Part shown: positions 44,826-54,698 of the stretch, piece after piece
How positions within the stretch are numbered: position 1 is the stretch's first letter
How the letters are laid out: the number at the start of each line of letters is the position of its first letter
DNA from: Paraburkholderia sp. HP33-1
GTDB lineage: Bacteria; Pseudomonadota; Gammaproteobacteria; Burkholderiales; Burkholderiaceae
DNA length: 64,000 nt
Direction: 5' to 3'
Assembly (NCBI RefSeq): GCF_021390595.1
Contig: NZ_JAJEJR010000001.1
Coordinates: 1,674,001-1,738,000 of the forward strand
Notes under the pieces: model-generated
Databases searched by the model: none
The model's input: only the letters and a program-made list of their open reading frames with translations
Told to the model about the DNA's origin: nothing
Position numbers and translations under genes: made by a program

Positions 44826-44975
44826 TCAGTAGCCGCCGCTACTGCTGCTACTGCCGCTACTGCCGCTGCCCGACGAGTTCATGTCGCCCATTGATTGACA
44901 GGCGCTCAGCGAGAGCGACGCGAACCCTAGCGCGATGATCATGAATGCGGCCGATACTAGTCTTGACAGTTTCAT
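44826..44975 (-). CDS. Small Ser/Gly-rich lipoprotein, 49 residues
   Basis: A short gene with GGAGGG six bases before ATG 44975. The product has a signal peptide with lipobox LSAC (cysteine at 26) and a mature tail of about 23 residues, nearly all Ser and Gly, ending in GGY. It should be lipid-anchored in the envelope. Its function is unknown. The low-complexity tail resembles small lipoproteins seen in Burkholderia genomes. Confidence 0.7.
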   Translation of the reverse strand: MKLSRLVSAAFMIIALGFASLSLSACQSMGDMNSSGSGSSGSSSSSGGY

Positions 44976-45279
44976 GTTGAACCCTCCTGTGCACGGACCA
45001 CGCCGCGCCTGCCACACGCGATGCGCCGAAACCGACGAGGCGCACGCAATGCTAGTTGGCGGATGCCGTGGCCCTGCTGTGATCTCTTTACTGTAAACAG
45101 TTGCGACGTGCGATATATTCCGCGAGATCGTCCACTCATTGCAGGCTGTAGCTTTCCTGGGATGAATCGGGCGAGTGATCCAACGGCCAGCACGAGAGGC
45201 GTAAGCGCCCGCCAGGCGCTGTTCCGGGCAGCGGCGTCGCGAAAATTCGCTTTCGATGCCGACTGTCCGCCCGGTCACT
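44976..45279. other. Intergenic region, no gene seen
   Basis: About 300 bases between the small lipoprotein and a 72-residue gene, both on the minus strand. It presumably holds the lipoprotein promoter. I see no strong dyad, terminator or coding pattern. Confidence 0.4.
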
Positions 45280-45498
45280 CTACGCGAGCGGTCCGGCTCG
45301 CGCATTGATCGCTGCCACTACCGCGCCGTACGGGATGAGGATCCTGAAATCGCGGCACCGCAATTCGACCATCTCACCCGTCACATCCACCTCATCACAT
45401 TCGATGATGCTCCAGTCCTTCACGGCCTGGTGCTCAAGGAACAGTTCTGGAACAATGTCGCGCCAGTGCGCGCCCGACACGATTACCAGCCAGTTCAT
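45280..45498 (-). CDS. Hypothetical protein, 72 residues
   Basis: A short gene with a strong GGAGG six bases before ATG 45498. The product begins MNWLVIVSGAHWRDIVPELF and has an alternating hydrophobic pattern of a small alpha-beta protein, without membrane segment or cysteine motif beyond two scattered cysteines. I do not recognise the family. The ribosome site makes expression likely. Confidence 0.6.
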   Translation of the reverse strand: MNWLVIVSGAHWRDIVPELFLEHQAVKDWSIIECDEVDVTGEMVELRCRDFRILIPYGAVVAAINARAGPLA

Positions 45499-45606
45499 GA
45501 CGACCTCCGTTTCGTTACTGCTTTCGGGGAAGAAACGGGCGCGCGGGACACCGTAGAAGTCTCCCTTGAAGCCCGAAAGCCCGCTTCCTACTCCTTGAAA
45601 CTTTTC

Positions 45607-45888
45607 ATGTTCGAGTGGCTGCCCGCCATTGACAGCCGCAATAAGGGTGCCAGTACGCTCAAGGACGTCGCGAACGCAACGGGCGTCTCGCTGGGCACGG
45701 CGTCCAGGGGGCTGGCGGGCGTGATCATCTTCGGCTTTCTCGGCAATATCCTGTTGCTTAACGACATCGACAGCAATACCCAGCTTGTGCTCAAAGGCCT
45801 GATTATCGTGATCGCCGTGTTCCTGCAGCAGACCGATTTTGGACGTGGCGGCTGGCTCAAGCGGCTCACGAGGCGGCGCAGAGAATAG
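45607..45888 (+). pseudogene. Chimeric remnant: LacI-type HTH joined to ABC permease tail
   Basis: The 93-codon frame carries a near-perfect LacI-family DNA-binding helix pair (TLKDVANATGVSLGTASR). It passes within three residues into a membrane segment and tail typical of the end of RbsC-type sugar permeases (GVIIFGFLGNILLL, then QLVLKGLIIVIAVFLQQ). No natural protein has this layout. The simplest reading is a deletion that fused the start of a LacI regulator to the end of a neighbouring permease gene, losing everything between. It still has an open frame, so a product may be made, but it should have neither original function. Confidence 0.7.
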
Positions 45889-46108
45889 ACGGGGAGGTCC
45901 TAATAGGCGGATCGCCTTTACAGGAAAGCAACGTTGGGTCTAAGGCTATCTTAAGGAAGCGTCATGCACTCTAGCGTCCAACGTTGGCTTACTTTTCTTA
46001 ACAGGATGCCCCCATATTGCGGAGGAAGATGCGAAGTAGGCGCTTTTTAGTGCCGCGTCTTCTCTGCATGTCGGTGATGGGCACCCTGAACTGTCTACAT
46101 GAGGGAAT

Positions 46109-46867
46109 ATGGACACAACGAAGCACATGACAATGACCAAAGTGCCCGAGGTCACGCTTGGTTTCTGGATCGTCAAGATCGCAGCGACGACACTAGGCGA
46201 GACCGGCGGAGATGCAGTCTCGATGTCGATGAATCTCGGCTACCTTGTCGGCACGATGATTTTCGCGGCGATATTCTTCGTCGCTGTCAGCGCCCAGATC
46301 CGGGCTAACCGGTTTAATCCGCTTCGTTACTGGGTAACGATCGTCGCCACAACGACAGTCGGTACGACGCTTGCCGACTTTGCCGACCGGTCTCTCGGGA
46401 TCGGCTACGCGGGCGGAAGTGCGATCCTTCTCGTTTTGCTGCTGGGCTCGCTCTTTACCTGGTACAGGGTGATGGGTTCGGTGTCGGTGACGACTGTATC
46501 TTCGCCCAAGGCGGAGATGTTTTACTGGGTGACGATCATGTTTTCCCAGACGCTCGGCACCGCGTTGGGCGACTGGACTGCTGACACGGTTGCGCTCGGC
46601 TACACCGGCGCGGCCATTGTATTCGGCGGCCTGCTGCTGGTGCTCGTTGTTGCGCACTACTGGACCAACATCTCATCGACGATACTCTTTTGGGCCGCGT
46701 TCATTCTGACTCGTCCGCTCGGGGCGGCACTGGGTGACTTCCTCGACAAGCCAATCGATCATGGTGGTCTGGCGATGAACCGTTATGCCGCTTCGATCGC
46801 GCTTCTCGGCTTCATCCTGACCAGTCTGATGGTCTTCAGGCAAAGAGCAGCAAAGGCCGCTCACTGA
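46109..46867 (+). CDS. Fourfold-repeat integral membrane protein (COG4705-like)
   Basis: A 252-residue membrane protein with four copies of one motif, [FY]W-x(8-10)-[TP]-[LV]G-x(3-4)-[GA]D. They start at residues 19 (FWIVKIAATTLGE), 75 (YWVTIVATTTVG), 139 (YWVTIMFSQTLG) and 194 (FWAAFILTRPLG). Each ends in an Asp (D35, D90, D155, D210) and is followed by a second membrane helix, giving about eight helices. It belongs to a family of uncharacterised membrane proteins, as I recall COG4705. The acidic residue in each repeat suggests ion binding or transport, by inference. ATG 46109 has GAGGG close upstream; ATG 46127 is an alternative. A GST fragment begins directly after its stop. Confidence 0.78.
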   Translation: MDTTKHMTMTKVPEVTLGFWIVKIAATTLGETGGDAVSMSMNLGYLVGTMIFAAIFFVAVSAQIRANRFNPLRYWVTIVATTTVGTTLADFADRSLGIGYAGGSAILLVLLLGSLFTWYRVMGSVSVTTVSSPKAEMFYWVTIMFSQTLGTALGDWTADTVALGYTGAAIVFGGLLLVLVVAHYWTNISSTILFWAAFILTRPLGAALGDFLDKPIDHGGLAMNRYAASIALLGFILTSLMVFRQRAAKAAH

Positions 46868-47077
46868 TTGAAATTCGTCGAACAGCAGCTCGCGCTCACC
46901 GGCGCGTATATCGCGGGCGACGCGTTCTCGCTCGCCGATATTCCGATCGTGCTGTCCGCGAACCGCTGGCTCGAAACGCCGCACGAGCACGAAGATTTTC
47001 CGGCGCTGGCCGGGTATATGGAGCGGTTGGCCGGGAGGGACGGGTATCGCAGGTATTGTCGTAACGGCACGCCGTGA
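46868..47077 (+). pseudogene. C-terminal fragment of a glutathione S-transferase
   Basis: The frame beginning at the base after the previous stop reads as the end of a GST: QLALTGAYIAGDAFSLADIP is the family helix-6 motif (AGDxFSxADI), followed by FPALAGYMERLAGRDGYR. The thioredoxin-like N-terminal domain, which binds glutathione, is missing. It looks like the 3' part of a gst gene cut off when the upstream DNA was inserted. The TTG at 46868 has no ribosome site. Confidence 0.72.
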
Positions 47078-47188
47078 TGACAAAAATCCGGCGTCAACGC
47101 TTACGGATTGCCGGGCGCAACCGCTTCTGCGCAGTGCACCCCGCGTCGCCTACAATGGCGGCCATTTGGCGACATTGAAGGTCCAACG

Positions 47189-47533
47189 ATGCGGGTAACA
47201 AAATTCGCGCTGGCTTTGCTGACGGCGTGCTTCGCTCTGAACGCGAGCGCCGAGATGACGGCCGCCCAATACAAGAAATGGGCGCACGCCGACAACAACT
47301 CGATCTACGCGGCGTATATCACCGGCACGATCAACGCATTCGGCTGGGCGAACGGAGATCTGGTCTCGAGGAAACTGAAACCGCTGTTCTGTCCGCCGCA
47401 AACGCTCGCGATCGGCAACCAGACGGTTTATCCGTTGCTCGATGCGTTCTTCGCGAACCATCCGGGCATTTCCGACGATTTCCCGATCGGGCTCGCGATT
47501 CTGCGTGCGTTGCAAGGCACCTATCCGTGTTGA
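47189..47533 (+). CDS. Rap1a/Tai-like periplasmic protein
   Basis: A 114-residue exported protein starting at ATG 47189, with signal peptide FALALLTACFALNASA. The mature part has the pattern of the Rap1a/Tai domain: YITGTINAFGWAN, LFCPP, a Pro-x-Ser/Asp-rich middle and the terminal ALQGTYPC with a conserved final Cys. Founding members are periplasmic immunity proteins against T6SS amidase effectors, but many relatives have no known effector, and none is encoded here. The role is therefore open. Confidence 0.6.
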   Translation: MRVTKFALALLTACFALNASAEMTAAQYKKWAHADNNSIYAAYITGTINAFGWANGDLVSRKLKPLFCPPQTLAIGNQTVYPLLDAFFANHPGISDDFPIGLAILRALQGTYPC

Positions 47534-47615
47534 TGGTGCTCGGCCGCGCCGGGTAAGCGGTGAGGGGAGGGAGTAAGGAAGGGGCGGACTCGCGAGGCGA
47601 GCCCGCCTGGCGGCA

Positions 47616-48812
47616 TCAAACCTGCACGAGATTCGGAATCTGCACGTCCGGATTGACGTCCGCGTCGTAATCGACGCCCTTCATTTCAAAGCCGAACAGA
47701 CGCAGGAAATCGGTCTTGTAGCCGGCGAAATCGGTGAGCTCGTAGATGTTGTCGTTCGTGACCTGGTTCCACAGCTCCTGCACGCGGCCTTGCACCTGCG
47801 GATCGAGCTCCTTGTAGTCGGCGCGTAGACGGCCTTCGTCGTCCAGATGCGGCTCGCTGCCGTAGAGGCTGTCCTTGTACAGGCCGTAGACCTGTTCGAT
47901 GCAGCCCTCGTGCGTGCCTTTTTCCTTCATCACCTTGAAGAGCAGCGACAGATAGAGCGGCATCATCGGAATGGCCGAGCTTGCCTGCGTGACGACCGCC
48001 TTCAGCACCGCGACGCGCGCATCGCCACCCGTGGCCGCGAGCTTTTCGCGGATGCCGAGCACCTTCTGGTCGAGATCTTTCTTGGCCGCGCCGATCGAGC
48101 CGTTCCAGTAGATGTCGTGGGTGATCTTCTCGCCGAGGTAGGTGAACGCGGTGGTCTTCGCGCCGTCGGCGAGCACGCCGGCTTCGGCGAGCGCGTCCAT
48201 CCACATCTGCCAGTCCTCGCCGCCCATCACCGCGACCGTGTGCGCGATTTCTTCCGGCGTCGCCGGTTCGAGCACGGTTTCCTTGATCACTTCCTTGTCG
48301 GTGTCGATGCCGCGCAGGTTGACCGCCTTGCCGATCGGCTTGAGCACTGAGCTGAACACTTCGCCGGTCTTCGGATGCTGGCGCTTGGGCGCCGCGAGGC
48401 TATACACGACGAGATCGACCTGGCCGAGATCGCGCTTGATGACTTCGATCGTGCGCGCCTTCACTTCGTCGGAGAACGCGTCGCCGTTGATGCTGGTCGC
48501 GTACAGGCCTTCGGCGGTGGCGAACTTCTCGAACGCGGCGGTGTTGTACCAGCCGGCCGTGCCAGCCTTGGTTTCGCTGCCGGCGCGTTCGAAGAACACG
48601 CCGAGAGTCGACGCGCCCGAGCCGAACGCGGCGCTGATGCGGGCGGCGAGGCCATAGCCGGTCGACGCGCCGATCACGAGCACCTTCTTCGGGCCATTGG
48701 CGATGGGGCCGCGTGCCTTCACATACTCGATCTGTTCCTTGACGTTGGCTTCGCAGCCGGTCGGATGGGTCGATACGCAGATGAAGCCACGCACACGCGG
48801 TTTGATGATCAT
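47616..48812 (-). CDS. fabV: Enoyl-[acyl-carrier-protein] reductase FabV (trans-2-enoyl reductase)
   Basis: A 398-residue NADH-dependent reductase that saturates trans-2-enoyl-ACP in the last step of the fatty acid elongation cycle. The N-terminus [20 protein letters not shown] and [16 protein letters not shown] (cofactor site) are diagnostic. The catalytic Y-x8-K is [10 protein letters not shown] (Y235, K244). The start at 48812 has AGAGGTG upstream; a longer frame reaches 48908. FabV is naturally insensitive to triclosan. It is divergent from the penicillin-binding protein gene. Confidence 0.96.
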   Translation of the reverse strand: MIIKPRVRGFICVSTHPTGCEANVKEQIEYVKARGPIANGPKKVLVIGASTGYGLAARISAAFGSGASTLGVFFERAGSETKAGTAGWYNTAAFEKFATAEGLYATSINGDAFSDEVKARTIEVIKRDLGQVDLVVYSLAAPKRQHPKTGEVFSSVLKPIGKAVNLRGIDTDKEVIKETVLEPATPEEIAHTVAVMGGEDWQMWMDALAEAGVLADGAKTTAFTYLGEKITHDIYWNGSIGAAKKDLDQKVLGIREKLAATGGDARVAVLKAVVTQASSAIPMMPLYLSLLFKVMKEKGTHEGCIEQVYGLYKDSLYGSEPHLDDEGRLRADYKELDPQVQGRVQELWNQVTNDNIYELTDFAGYKTDFLRLFGFEMKGVDYDADVNPDVQIPNLVQV

Positions 48813-48946
48813 GAAGCACCTCTTGTCGGAATTGGCGACATTATAGTGGCCCTGCCGGAGCCGCACGCCATCCCGCGGATGAAGCAAAAATCGGCGCACC
48901 CCGCACATCTTGGTACGATTGCGCCTTTCCCAGCCGACGACAGCAC

Positions 48947-51472
48947 GTGAAGCGCCTCTTTTCCTTCTTTCTGGCGGCCCTCGACAAAGGGCTGACCCTC
49001 GCGAACCTGCTCTTCGCGAAGGCCGCGTGGCATCTGCGCCATCCGAGCCGCCGCACGTTCGCGTGGGGGCTCGCCGCGCTGCCGGTGCTATTCGTGCTGT
49101 ACGTGCTGCTGCTGATTCCGTTCACGCCCAGCATCGGCGACATCCGCAAAGCGAAAATCGAGCAGCCCGCGCAGATTATGTCGGCGGACGGCAAGCTGCT
49201 CGCCGAGTTCAAGCCGTCGAACCGGGAGTGGGTCAAGCTGCAGGACATCTCGCCGACCGTCGTGAACGCGCTGATCGCGACCGAGGATCACCGCTTCTAC
49301 CAGCATTTCGGGCTCGACTGGCGGCGCACCGCATCGGCCGCGCTGCACACGTTTTCGGGCCAGCGCCAGGGCGGCTCGACGATCACGCAGCAGCTCGCGC
49401 GCAATCTTTATCCCGACGAAATCGGCCGCGCGCCGACGTTGACGCGCAAGCTGAAGGAAGCGATCACCGCGCTGAAAATCGAGGCGTTCTACACCAAGGA
49501 CGAAATCCTCGAAACCTACCTGAACACGGTGCCGTTCCTGTACAACGCCTACGGCATCGAAATGGCCGCGCGCACCTATTTCGACAAGTCCGCGTCCGAG
49601 CTGAACGTGCTCGAAGCGGCGACGCTGACCGGCATGCTGAAGGGCAACGCGTACTACAACCCGGTGATCAATCCGGAGCGCGCACTGCAGCGGCGCAATA
49701 CGGTGCTCGGGCAGATGGTCAAATACGGCAAGCTGACGCCCGCCCAATACGACTTCCTGAGCCGCAGGCCGCTGCGCCTCTACTTCGAGCGCCAGATCGA
49801 GCCGCCCGGACCCGCGCCGCACTTCACGCAGCAGCTGCGCAAGTGGCTCGTCGCGTGGGCCGACCGCAACGACTACAACATCTACTCCGATGGACTCGTC
49901 GTGCGCACGACGATCGACTCGCGTCTGCAGACGATGGCAAATCAGGCCGTGACGCAGCAGGGCAACCAGTTGCAGGGCATCGCGAACTCGGCATGGGGCA
50001 CGCGCGCGGGCTGCTCGGCGGACAAGGACCTGCTGCGCACGTTCCTGCGCGAAACACCTGACTTCCGCGCGGCAAAAGACACGGGCCTCTCCGACGACGA
50101 CGCGCTGAAACACCTGCTCGCCGATCGCAAGCTCGTGCAGAGTGTCTGCGACACGAAGACGCGCGTGCAGGCCGACTTCCTCGCGATGGACCCGCGTACC
50201 GGCGAGATCAAGGCGTGGGTCGGCAGCCGCGACTTCGGCGAGGATCCGTTCGATCACGTGCAGCAGGCGCGTCGTCAGCCGGGCTCGACCTTCAAACCGT
50301 TCGTCTACGCGGCGGCCTTCGAGGCCGGCGCGAAGCCCGACGACAAACTGCCCGACAACCCGGTCCAGATCCAGCTCGCCGGCGGCGAAATCTGGAAGCC
50401 GAACGACGAGGACGAGCCTAGCGGCCGCGCGATCAGCCTGCGCGACGCGCTCGCGTATTCGCGCAACCGCATCACCGCCCAAGTGATGGAGTCGGTCGGC
50501 CCGAACAAGGTCGCGAAGCTCGCCCGTGCGATGGGCGTGCGCGACAGCCAGCTCGACCCGGTGCCGTCGCTCGCACTCGGGACGAGCCCGGTCACGCTAA
50601 AGGAAATGGTCTCGGCGTACGGCACGATCGCGAACCTCGGCAGCTATGTCGAGCCGCTGATGGTCACCCGCATCGAGGATCGCAATGGCAACGTGCTCGC
50701 CGAATTCGCGCCGGCCACGCCGAGACGCGAGCTGCCCGCCGACACCGCGCGCACGCTCGTTGACGTGATGCGCGACGTGGTCAGCCGCGGCACTGGCGCT
50801 AGCATCCGCACCCGCTTTGGCGTGCGCGGCGACGTCGCGGGCAAGACCGGCACGACCCAGGGCAATGCGGACGGCTGGTTCATCCTGATTCAACCGCAAC
50901 TGGTGGCGGGCGCGTGGGTCGGATTCAACGACAGCCGCGTGACGCTGCGCAGCGATTACTGGGGGCAGGGTGCGCATAGCGCGCTACCGATCGTCGGCGA
51001 TTTCTTCCAGCACGCGCAGCGTGCGCGGCTCGTCGATAGTCGCGTGAAGTTCGACACCGAGCAGCAGCCCGGCTGGTTCGCGCAGCGCGCCGAACGCTTG
51101 CGCGACTGGATCGGGCACCTGTTCACGCACACGCCGTCTCAGCCGGACAGGCAGGTCGTCGCGCATGCGCCGGTGCGGCGTGCGCCGGTTGCGCCGGCTG
51201 AGCCGGCGGCGTCTGCCGTGGCTGCGCCGGCGGCGTCAGAGGCAGCGGGCGGGTCCGCGGTGCAGGGCGAAGCGCGCGCGTTGCCGCCGTTGCTGCCGGC
51301 TCCAGGGTCGGAATCGGCCCCCGCGCCGGCGCCCGGTAATACCGTCGACGGTGAAACGCATGGCGGCGGTGCCGCGGCGCTCGCGCCAACCCCGACGCCG
51401 GACGATGTCGTGCCGCCCGACGCGGGTGGACAGGGTGGAGAAGGGGCGAATAACGGGAGCGGGGCGAACTGA
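48947..51472 (+). CDS. Bifunctional penicillin-binding protein (transglycosylase/transpeptidase)
   Basis: An 841-residue class A penicillin-binding protein starting at GTG 48947. Residues 42-60 are the membrane anchor. The glycosyltransferase domain has the catalytic [10 protein letters not shown] (E113) and [12 protein letters not shown]. The transpeptidase has SxxK in GSTFK (S447, K450), SRN (S505) and KTGTT (K633). It polymerises and cross-links peptidoglycan in the periplasm. After the transpeptidase comes a basic segment and about 110 residues of low-complexity Pro/Ala/Gly-rich tail. It lacks the PBP1A OB insert as far as I can see, so the paralogue name is left open. Confidence 0.93.
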   Translation: MKRLFSFFLAALDKGLTLANLLFAKAAWHLRHPSRRTFAWGLAALPVLFVLYVLLLIPFTPSIGDIRKAKIEQPAQIMSADGKLLAEFKPSNREWVKLQDISPTVVNALIATEDHRFYQHFGLDWRRTASAALHTFSGQRQGGSTITQQLARNLYPDEIGRAPTLTRKLKEAITALKIEAFYTKDEILETYLNTVPFLYNAYGIEMAARTYFDKSASELNVLEAATLTGMLKGNAYYNPVINPERALQRRNTVLGQMVKYGKLTPAQYDFLSRRPLRLYFERQIEPPGPAPHFTQQLRKWLVAWADRNDYNIYSDGLVVRTTIDSRLQTMANQAVTQQGNQLQGIANSAWGTRAGCSADKDLLRTFLRETPDFRAAKDTGLSDDDALKHLLADRKLVQSVCDTKTRVQADFLAMDPRTGEIKAWVGSRDFGEDPFDHVQQARRQPGSTFKPFVYAAAFEAGAKPDDKLPDNPVQIQLAGGEIWKPNDEDEPSGRAISLRDALAYSRNRITAQVMESVGPNKVAKLARAMGVRDSQLDPVPSLALGTSPVTLKEMVSAYGTIANLGSYVEPLMVTRIEDRNGNVLAEFAPATPRRELPADTARTLVDVMRDVVSRGTGASIRTRFGVRGDVAGKTGTTQGNADGWFILIQPQLVAGAWVGFNDSRVTLRSDYWGQGAHSALPIVGDFFQHAQRARLVDSRVKFDTEQQPGWFAQRAERLRDWIGHLFTHTPSQPDRQVVAHAPVRRAPVAPAEPAASAVAAPAASEAAGGSAVQGEARALPPLLPAPGSESAPAPAPGNTVDGETHGGGAAALAPTPTPDDVVPPDAGGQGGEGANNGSGAN

Positions 51473-51491
51473 ACGCGCCCCCGGCGGCCCG

Positions 51492-52847
51492 CTAGGACCT
51501 CGCGACTCCCGGTTCGCCCGACGACGGCCGCGCATGCGGATTCCCATGCGCCGTCTCGAGCGACGAGTCGTGATGCAGCAGCAACACCGCCGCCACCCCG
51601 ACGAGCCCCGCGCCCGCGAGGCATAGCAGCCCGGCGCCGAAGCCGCCGGTGCTGTCCTTGATCCAGCCCATCGCGAACGGACCGAAGAAGCCCGCCAGAT
51701 TGCCGAGCGAATTGATCGCGGCGATACCGCCCGCGGCGGCCGCGCCCGACAGGAACGCGGCCGGCAATGTCCAGATCACCGGCAGGCAGCCAAAGATGCC
51801 AAACCCGGCGATCGACAGCGCGATCATCTTCTGCACCGGATTGTCGAGTCCAGCCGCGGCCGCGATGCCGCCGGCCGCGATCAACAGCGCAATCGCGACA
51901 TGCCAGCGGCGTTCGAGCAGGCGATCCGAACGCCGCCCCCACACGAGCATGCCGATCAGGCCGACCACGTACGGCAGCGACGTCACGAAACCCGTCTGCA
52001 GATTGGTCAGGCCGAACGACTTCACGATCTGCGGCAGGAAGAAGCTCAGGCCGTAGTTGGTTGCATTGGCGCCGAAATAGATCAGCGCGATGGCCAGCAC
52101 GCGCGGATGGATGAGCGCCTCCTTCACGCTGAAGTGACGCACCGCCTCACGATGCTCGCGCTCCCGCTTCTGGCGCGCGATCAGCCAGTCACGTTCCTCG
52201 TTGCTGAGCCAGTGGGCGTCGGCGGGTTTGTCGGTCAGATAGAACAGCACCGCGAACGACAGCAGCACCGCGGGCATCGCCTCGATCAGGTACAGCCACT
52301 GCCAGCCGCCGAGTCCGGCGCGGCCGTCGAGCGACAGCAGCGCGCCGGAGATCGGGCCGCCGATCACCGTCGACAGCGGAATCGCCGCCATGAAATAACC
52401 GACCACGCGCCCGCGATAGGCGGCCGGAAACCACAAGGTCAGCAGAAAGATGATGCCGGGGAAGAAGCCGGCCTCAGCGATGCCGAGCAGAATGCGCAGG
52501 CCGTAAAACACGTGTGCGGGCGAGAGTCCGGTAAAACTCGCAATGTTCGGGATGAACGCCATCGCACCCGCGAGAATGCCCCACGTGAACATGATTCGCG
52601 CGATCCAGCGGCGCGCACCGAATCGTTCGAGCAGCAGGTTCGACGGCACTTCGAAAAAGAAGTAAGCGATAAAGAACACACCCGCGCCGAAGCCGAACGC
52701 GCTCGCGGACAGATCGAGCGCCTTGTTCATCTGCAACGCCGCGAAGCCGACGTTCACGCGATCGAGATAAGCGATGAAATAGCAGAGCATCAGGAACGGT
52801 ATGAGCCGAACCGTGACGCGATGAAGGGTACGTGCCTCGAGATCCAT
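51492..52847 (-). CDS. MFS transporter, anion:cation symporter (tartrate/phthalate) type
   Basis: A 451-residue, twelve-segment major facilitator protein. The N-terminus (RLIPFLMLCYFIAYLDRVNVG) and the following FFIAYFFFEVPSNLLLERFGARRWIAR are signature stretches of the ACS subfamily, which imports organic acids such as tartrate, phthalate or glucarate. A GGAGGAG stands six bases before ATG 52847. It is alone in its direction, so no catabolic partner shows its substrate. Confidence 0.9.
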   Translation of the reverse strand: MDLEARTLHRVTVRLIPFLMLCYFIAYLDRVNVGFAALQMNKALDLSASAFGFGAGVFFIAYFFFEVPSNLLLERFGARRWIARIMFTWGILAGAMAFIPNIASFTGLSPAHVFYGLRILLGIAEAGFFPGIIFLLTLWFPAAYRGRVVGYFMAAIPLSTVIGGPISGALLSLDGRAGLGGWQWLYLIEAMPAVLLSFAVLFYLTDKPADAHWLSNEERDWLIARQKREREHREAVRHFSVKEALIHPRVLAIALIYFGANATNYGLSFFLPQIVKSFGLTNLQTGFVTSLPYVVGLIGMLVWGRRSDRLLERRWHVAIALLIAAGGIAAAAGLDNPVQKMIALSIAGFGIFGCLPVIWTLPAAFLSGAAAAGGIAAINSLGNLAGFFGPFAMGWIKDSTGGFGAGLLCLAGAGLVGVAAVLLLHHDSSLETAHGNPHARPSSGEPGVARS

Positions 52848-53229
52848 TGATGTCTCCTCCGGTTCGACGACCGGTGCATGCCGCTATGTTGTGGGGTCTG
52901 CTGGCGGTTCGTATGCCTCTCTGTCGAAAAGGCATCGATACAGACTAGACGGTGAATCGCGATTCCGGAAGTTCTTTTGTGAACCATATGGTCCGCTCAT
53001 TGCCGAGGTCGTTACAGCGTGACGCTGGCGTCGATTGTTAAGAGGCTCGCAACAGTGTTTTCGCTGGTATCGGCTGATCTCGCGCGAACGAATCCGGATA
53101 ATTGCGGCCTCACTATTTGGTTCAAGATGCAGGTGCTCCACGATGTCGAATCACGGTTCGGACAGTCTTGCCGAGGCGCGCAAAAGGGTGCAGGTACGCG
53201 GTGCCGCATCCCTCGCGCGGGCGGCAAAC
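52848..53229. other. Intergenic region between divergent MFS and lipoprotein genes
   Basis: About 380 bases. A longer in-frame start for the next gene exists at ATG 53143, but it would put 29 charged residues before the signal peptide. I see no clear operator. It presumably holds both promoters. Confidence 0.4.
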
Positions 53230-53550
53230 ATGGGAAGGAAGAGGGCCCGGCTCATCACGCGCATGCGCGGGGTGGCCGCGGTGGCGCTCGCATGCGCGAG
53301 TCTCGTCGGGTGTGCGTCGAGCACGGATGTGGTCGCGAGCGACAAGCCCGGCACCTACACGGTCGCGGCCAGCGCAACCGGTGGACGCATGGCCTGGGCG
53401 CGCGCCCACGAACTCGCGATCAACGAGGCGCGCGACTACTGCGAGCGTCGCGGCATGCAAAGCAGCGTGAATATGGAGACGGTCAGCGGCGTCAGCGTGA
53501 TGACCGAGCATGGGTCGTCGGTCAGTTTCGAGTGTCATCCGCGCTTCTGA
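53230..53550 (+). CDS. Small predicted lipoprotein
   Basis: A protein of 106 residues if begun at ATG 53230. It has a basic start (MGRKRARLITRMRG), a hydrophobic core and lipobox LVGC, then a mature domain of about 75 residues: TYTVAASATGGRMAWARAHE, NEARDYCERRG and a final VSFECHPRF. The two mature cysteines may form a disulfide. It resembles small Burkholderia lipoproteins of unknown role. ATG 53143 and ATG 53266 are other in-frame starts; no ribosome site is decisive. Confidence 0.65.
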   Translation: MGRKRARLITRMRGVAAVALACASLVGCASSTDVVASDKPGTYTVAASATGGRMAWARAHELAINEARDYCERRGMQSSVNMETVSGVSVMTEHGSSVSFECHPRF

Positions 53551-53627
53551 CGCAGCGTAGCGCGCGGGTTGTTGCACGTGCATCGATGCGGGCGGGCGGC
53601 GAGTGCCGCCGCCACATCACGAGGTCC

Positions 53628-54698
53628 TCAATCCTCGCGTGCTTTAGCGGTCGTCGAACGTTTGACGAACGGTCCACCTGAAAAACCCGTCGTCGCATGG
53701 CCTTGCGCCGGCGATTTTTCGCGGGTGCGGCGGGCAGGGCGCGCGGATGTTTTTTCCGTCCGCGCCGTTTCGATCCGCCGTGACAGCATGTCGATACGAT
53801 CGCGCAACAGGTCGGTCGCAGCCACGCGTTCGGCCAGCAATGCATCCTTTTCCGCGAGCTGCGCACGGGTCACGGCATGCCGAGCATCGGAGGCGGCCAG
53901 TGCACCTTTCGATTCGGCCAACTCGTCGCGCAGCGCGTCGCGCTCGGTTCTCGATTCGGCTTCGAGCATCGCCGCACGCTCCTGACTCGCCTGCAGTTCC
54001 TTGCGCAGACGTAGCGCCGTCGCCCGTTCGCTGTCGATTTCGAGCAATGCGCGCTTTTCCGCCGCGGCAAGCCGCTGCTCGTTCTGCTCGTGCGAGCGGC
54101 GCAGCTTGGCGAGCTCGTCGGCGAAATCGCGCCGGGCGTCGGCGAGCGCGGCGGCTCCGGCCGTGATTTCTTCCTTCGATGCCGCCAGTTGCGTCGTCAG
54201 CATGTCGTTGGCGGTTTGCAGCTCGACGATGCGCGCCTCGAGTCCGGCAATGCGCATGCGAAGGGACGCGGCATCGTTGGCCGCCTGGTCGGCTTTGTCC
54301 ACGGCTTCCTGACGCTCCCTGTTTTGTTGCCCGGCCTGTTCACGCGCTGCGGCGATCTGCTCGTCGGCGTCCTGCCTGAACACGTCGAGCGCGGCGTTCG
54401 CGGCGTCGCTCGTCAGGCGCCACATCTGGGCCGCGAACTCGCCGGCCGCCGCCGCGACCTCGGGCGGCAAATCCGGACGGCCGACGTCGACACGCGTTTT
54501 GTCACGCACATCGGTCCAGAAATCGCGCAGCGCTTTGGCCGGCGCGCTCATGCTGCCTTTGCGCACCAGTTGATACAGGCGGTTCGCGGTAGGCGTCTCG
54601 CCGTAGCGGAAAAACAGCAATGCGCAGACCTCGCGATAAAGCGTTTGCGTGTCGGACGCGTTTTGGCGAGCGACTTCGATGTCGGATTCGAGGGTCAT
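53628..54698 (-). CDS. KfrA-like DNA-binding coiled-coil protein
   Basis: A 356-residue protein. The N-terminal 100 residues (LYREVCALLFFRYGETPTANRLYQLVRKGSM, core GETPTANRLYQLVRKGSM) are the KfrA/plasmid-replication DNA-binding domain. Residues about 110-320 are one long alanine-rich coiled coil. The tail is basic. KfrA of IncP plasmids binds DNA at a palindrome by its own promoter and forms filament-like scaffolds. The start at 54698 is the first in-frame ATG after the family N-terminus MTLESD. A perfect 11 bp palindrome lies about 80 bases upstream and is a good candidate operator. Chromosomal KfrA-like proteins have unknown roles. Confidence 0.82.
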   Translation of the reverse strand: MTLESDIEVARQNASDTQTLYREVCALLFFRYGETPTANRLYQLVRKGSMSAPAKALRDFWTDVRDKTRVDVGRPDLPPEVAAAAGEFAAQMWRLTSDAANAALDVFRQDADEQIAAAREQAGQQNRERQEAVDKADQAANDAASLRMRIAGLEARIVELQTANDMLTTQLAASKEEITAGAAALADARRDFADELAKLRRSHEQNEQRLAAAEKRALLEIDSERATALRLRKELQASQERAAMLEAESRTERDALRDELAESKGALAASDARHAVTRAQLAEKDALLAERVAATDLLRDRIDMLSRRIETARTEKTSARPARRTREKSPAQGHATTGFSGGPFVKRSTTAKARED

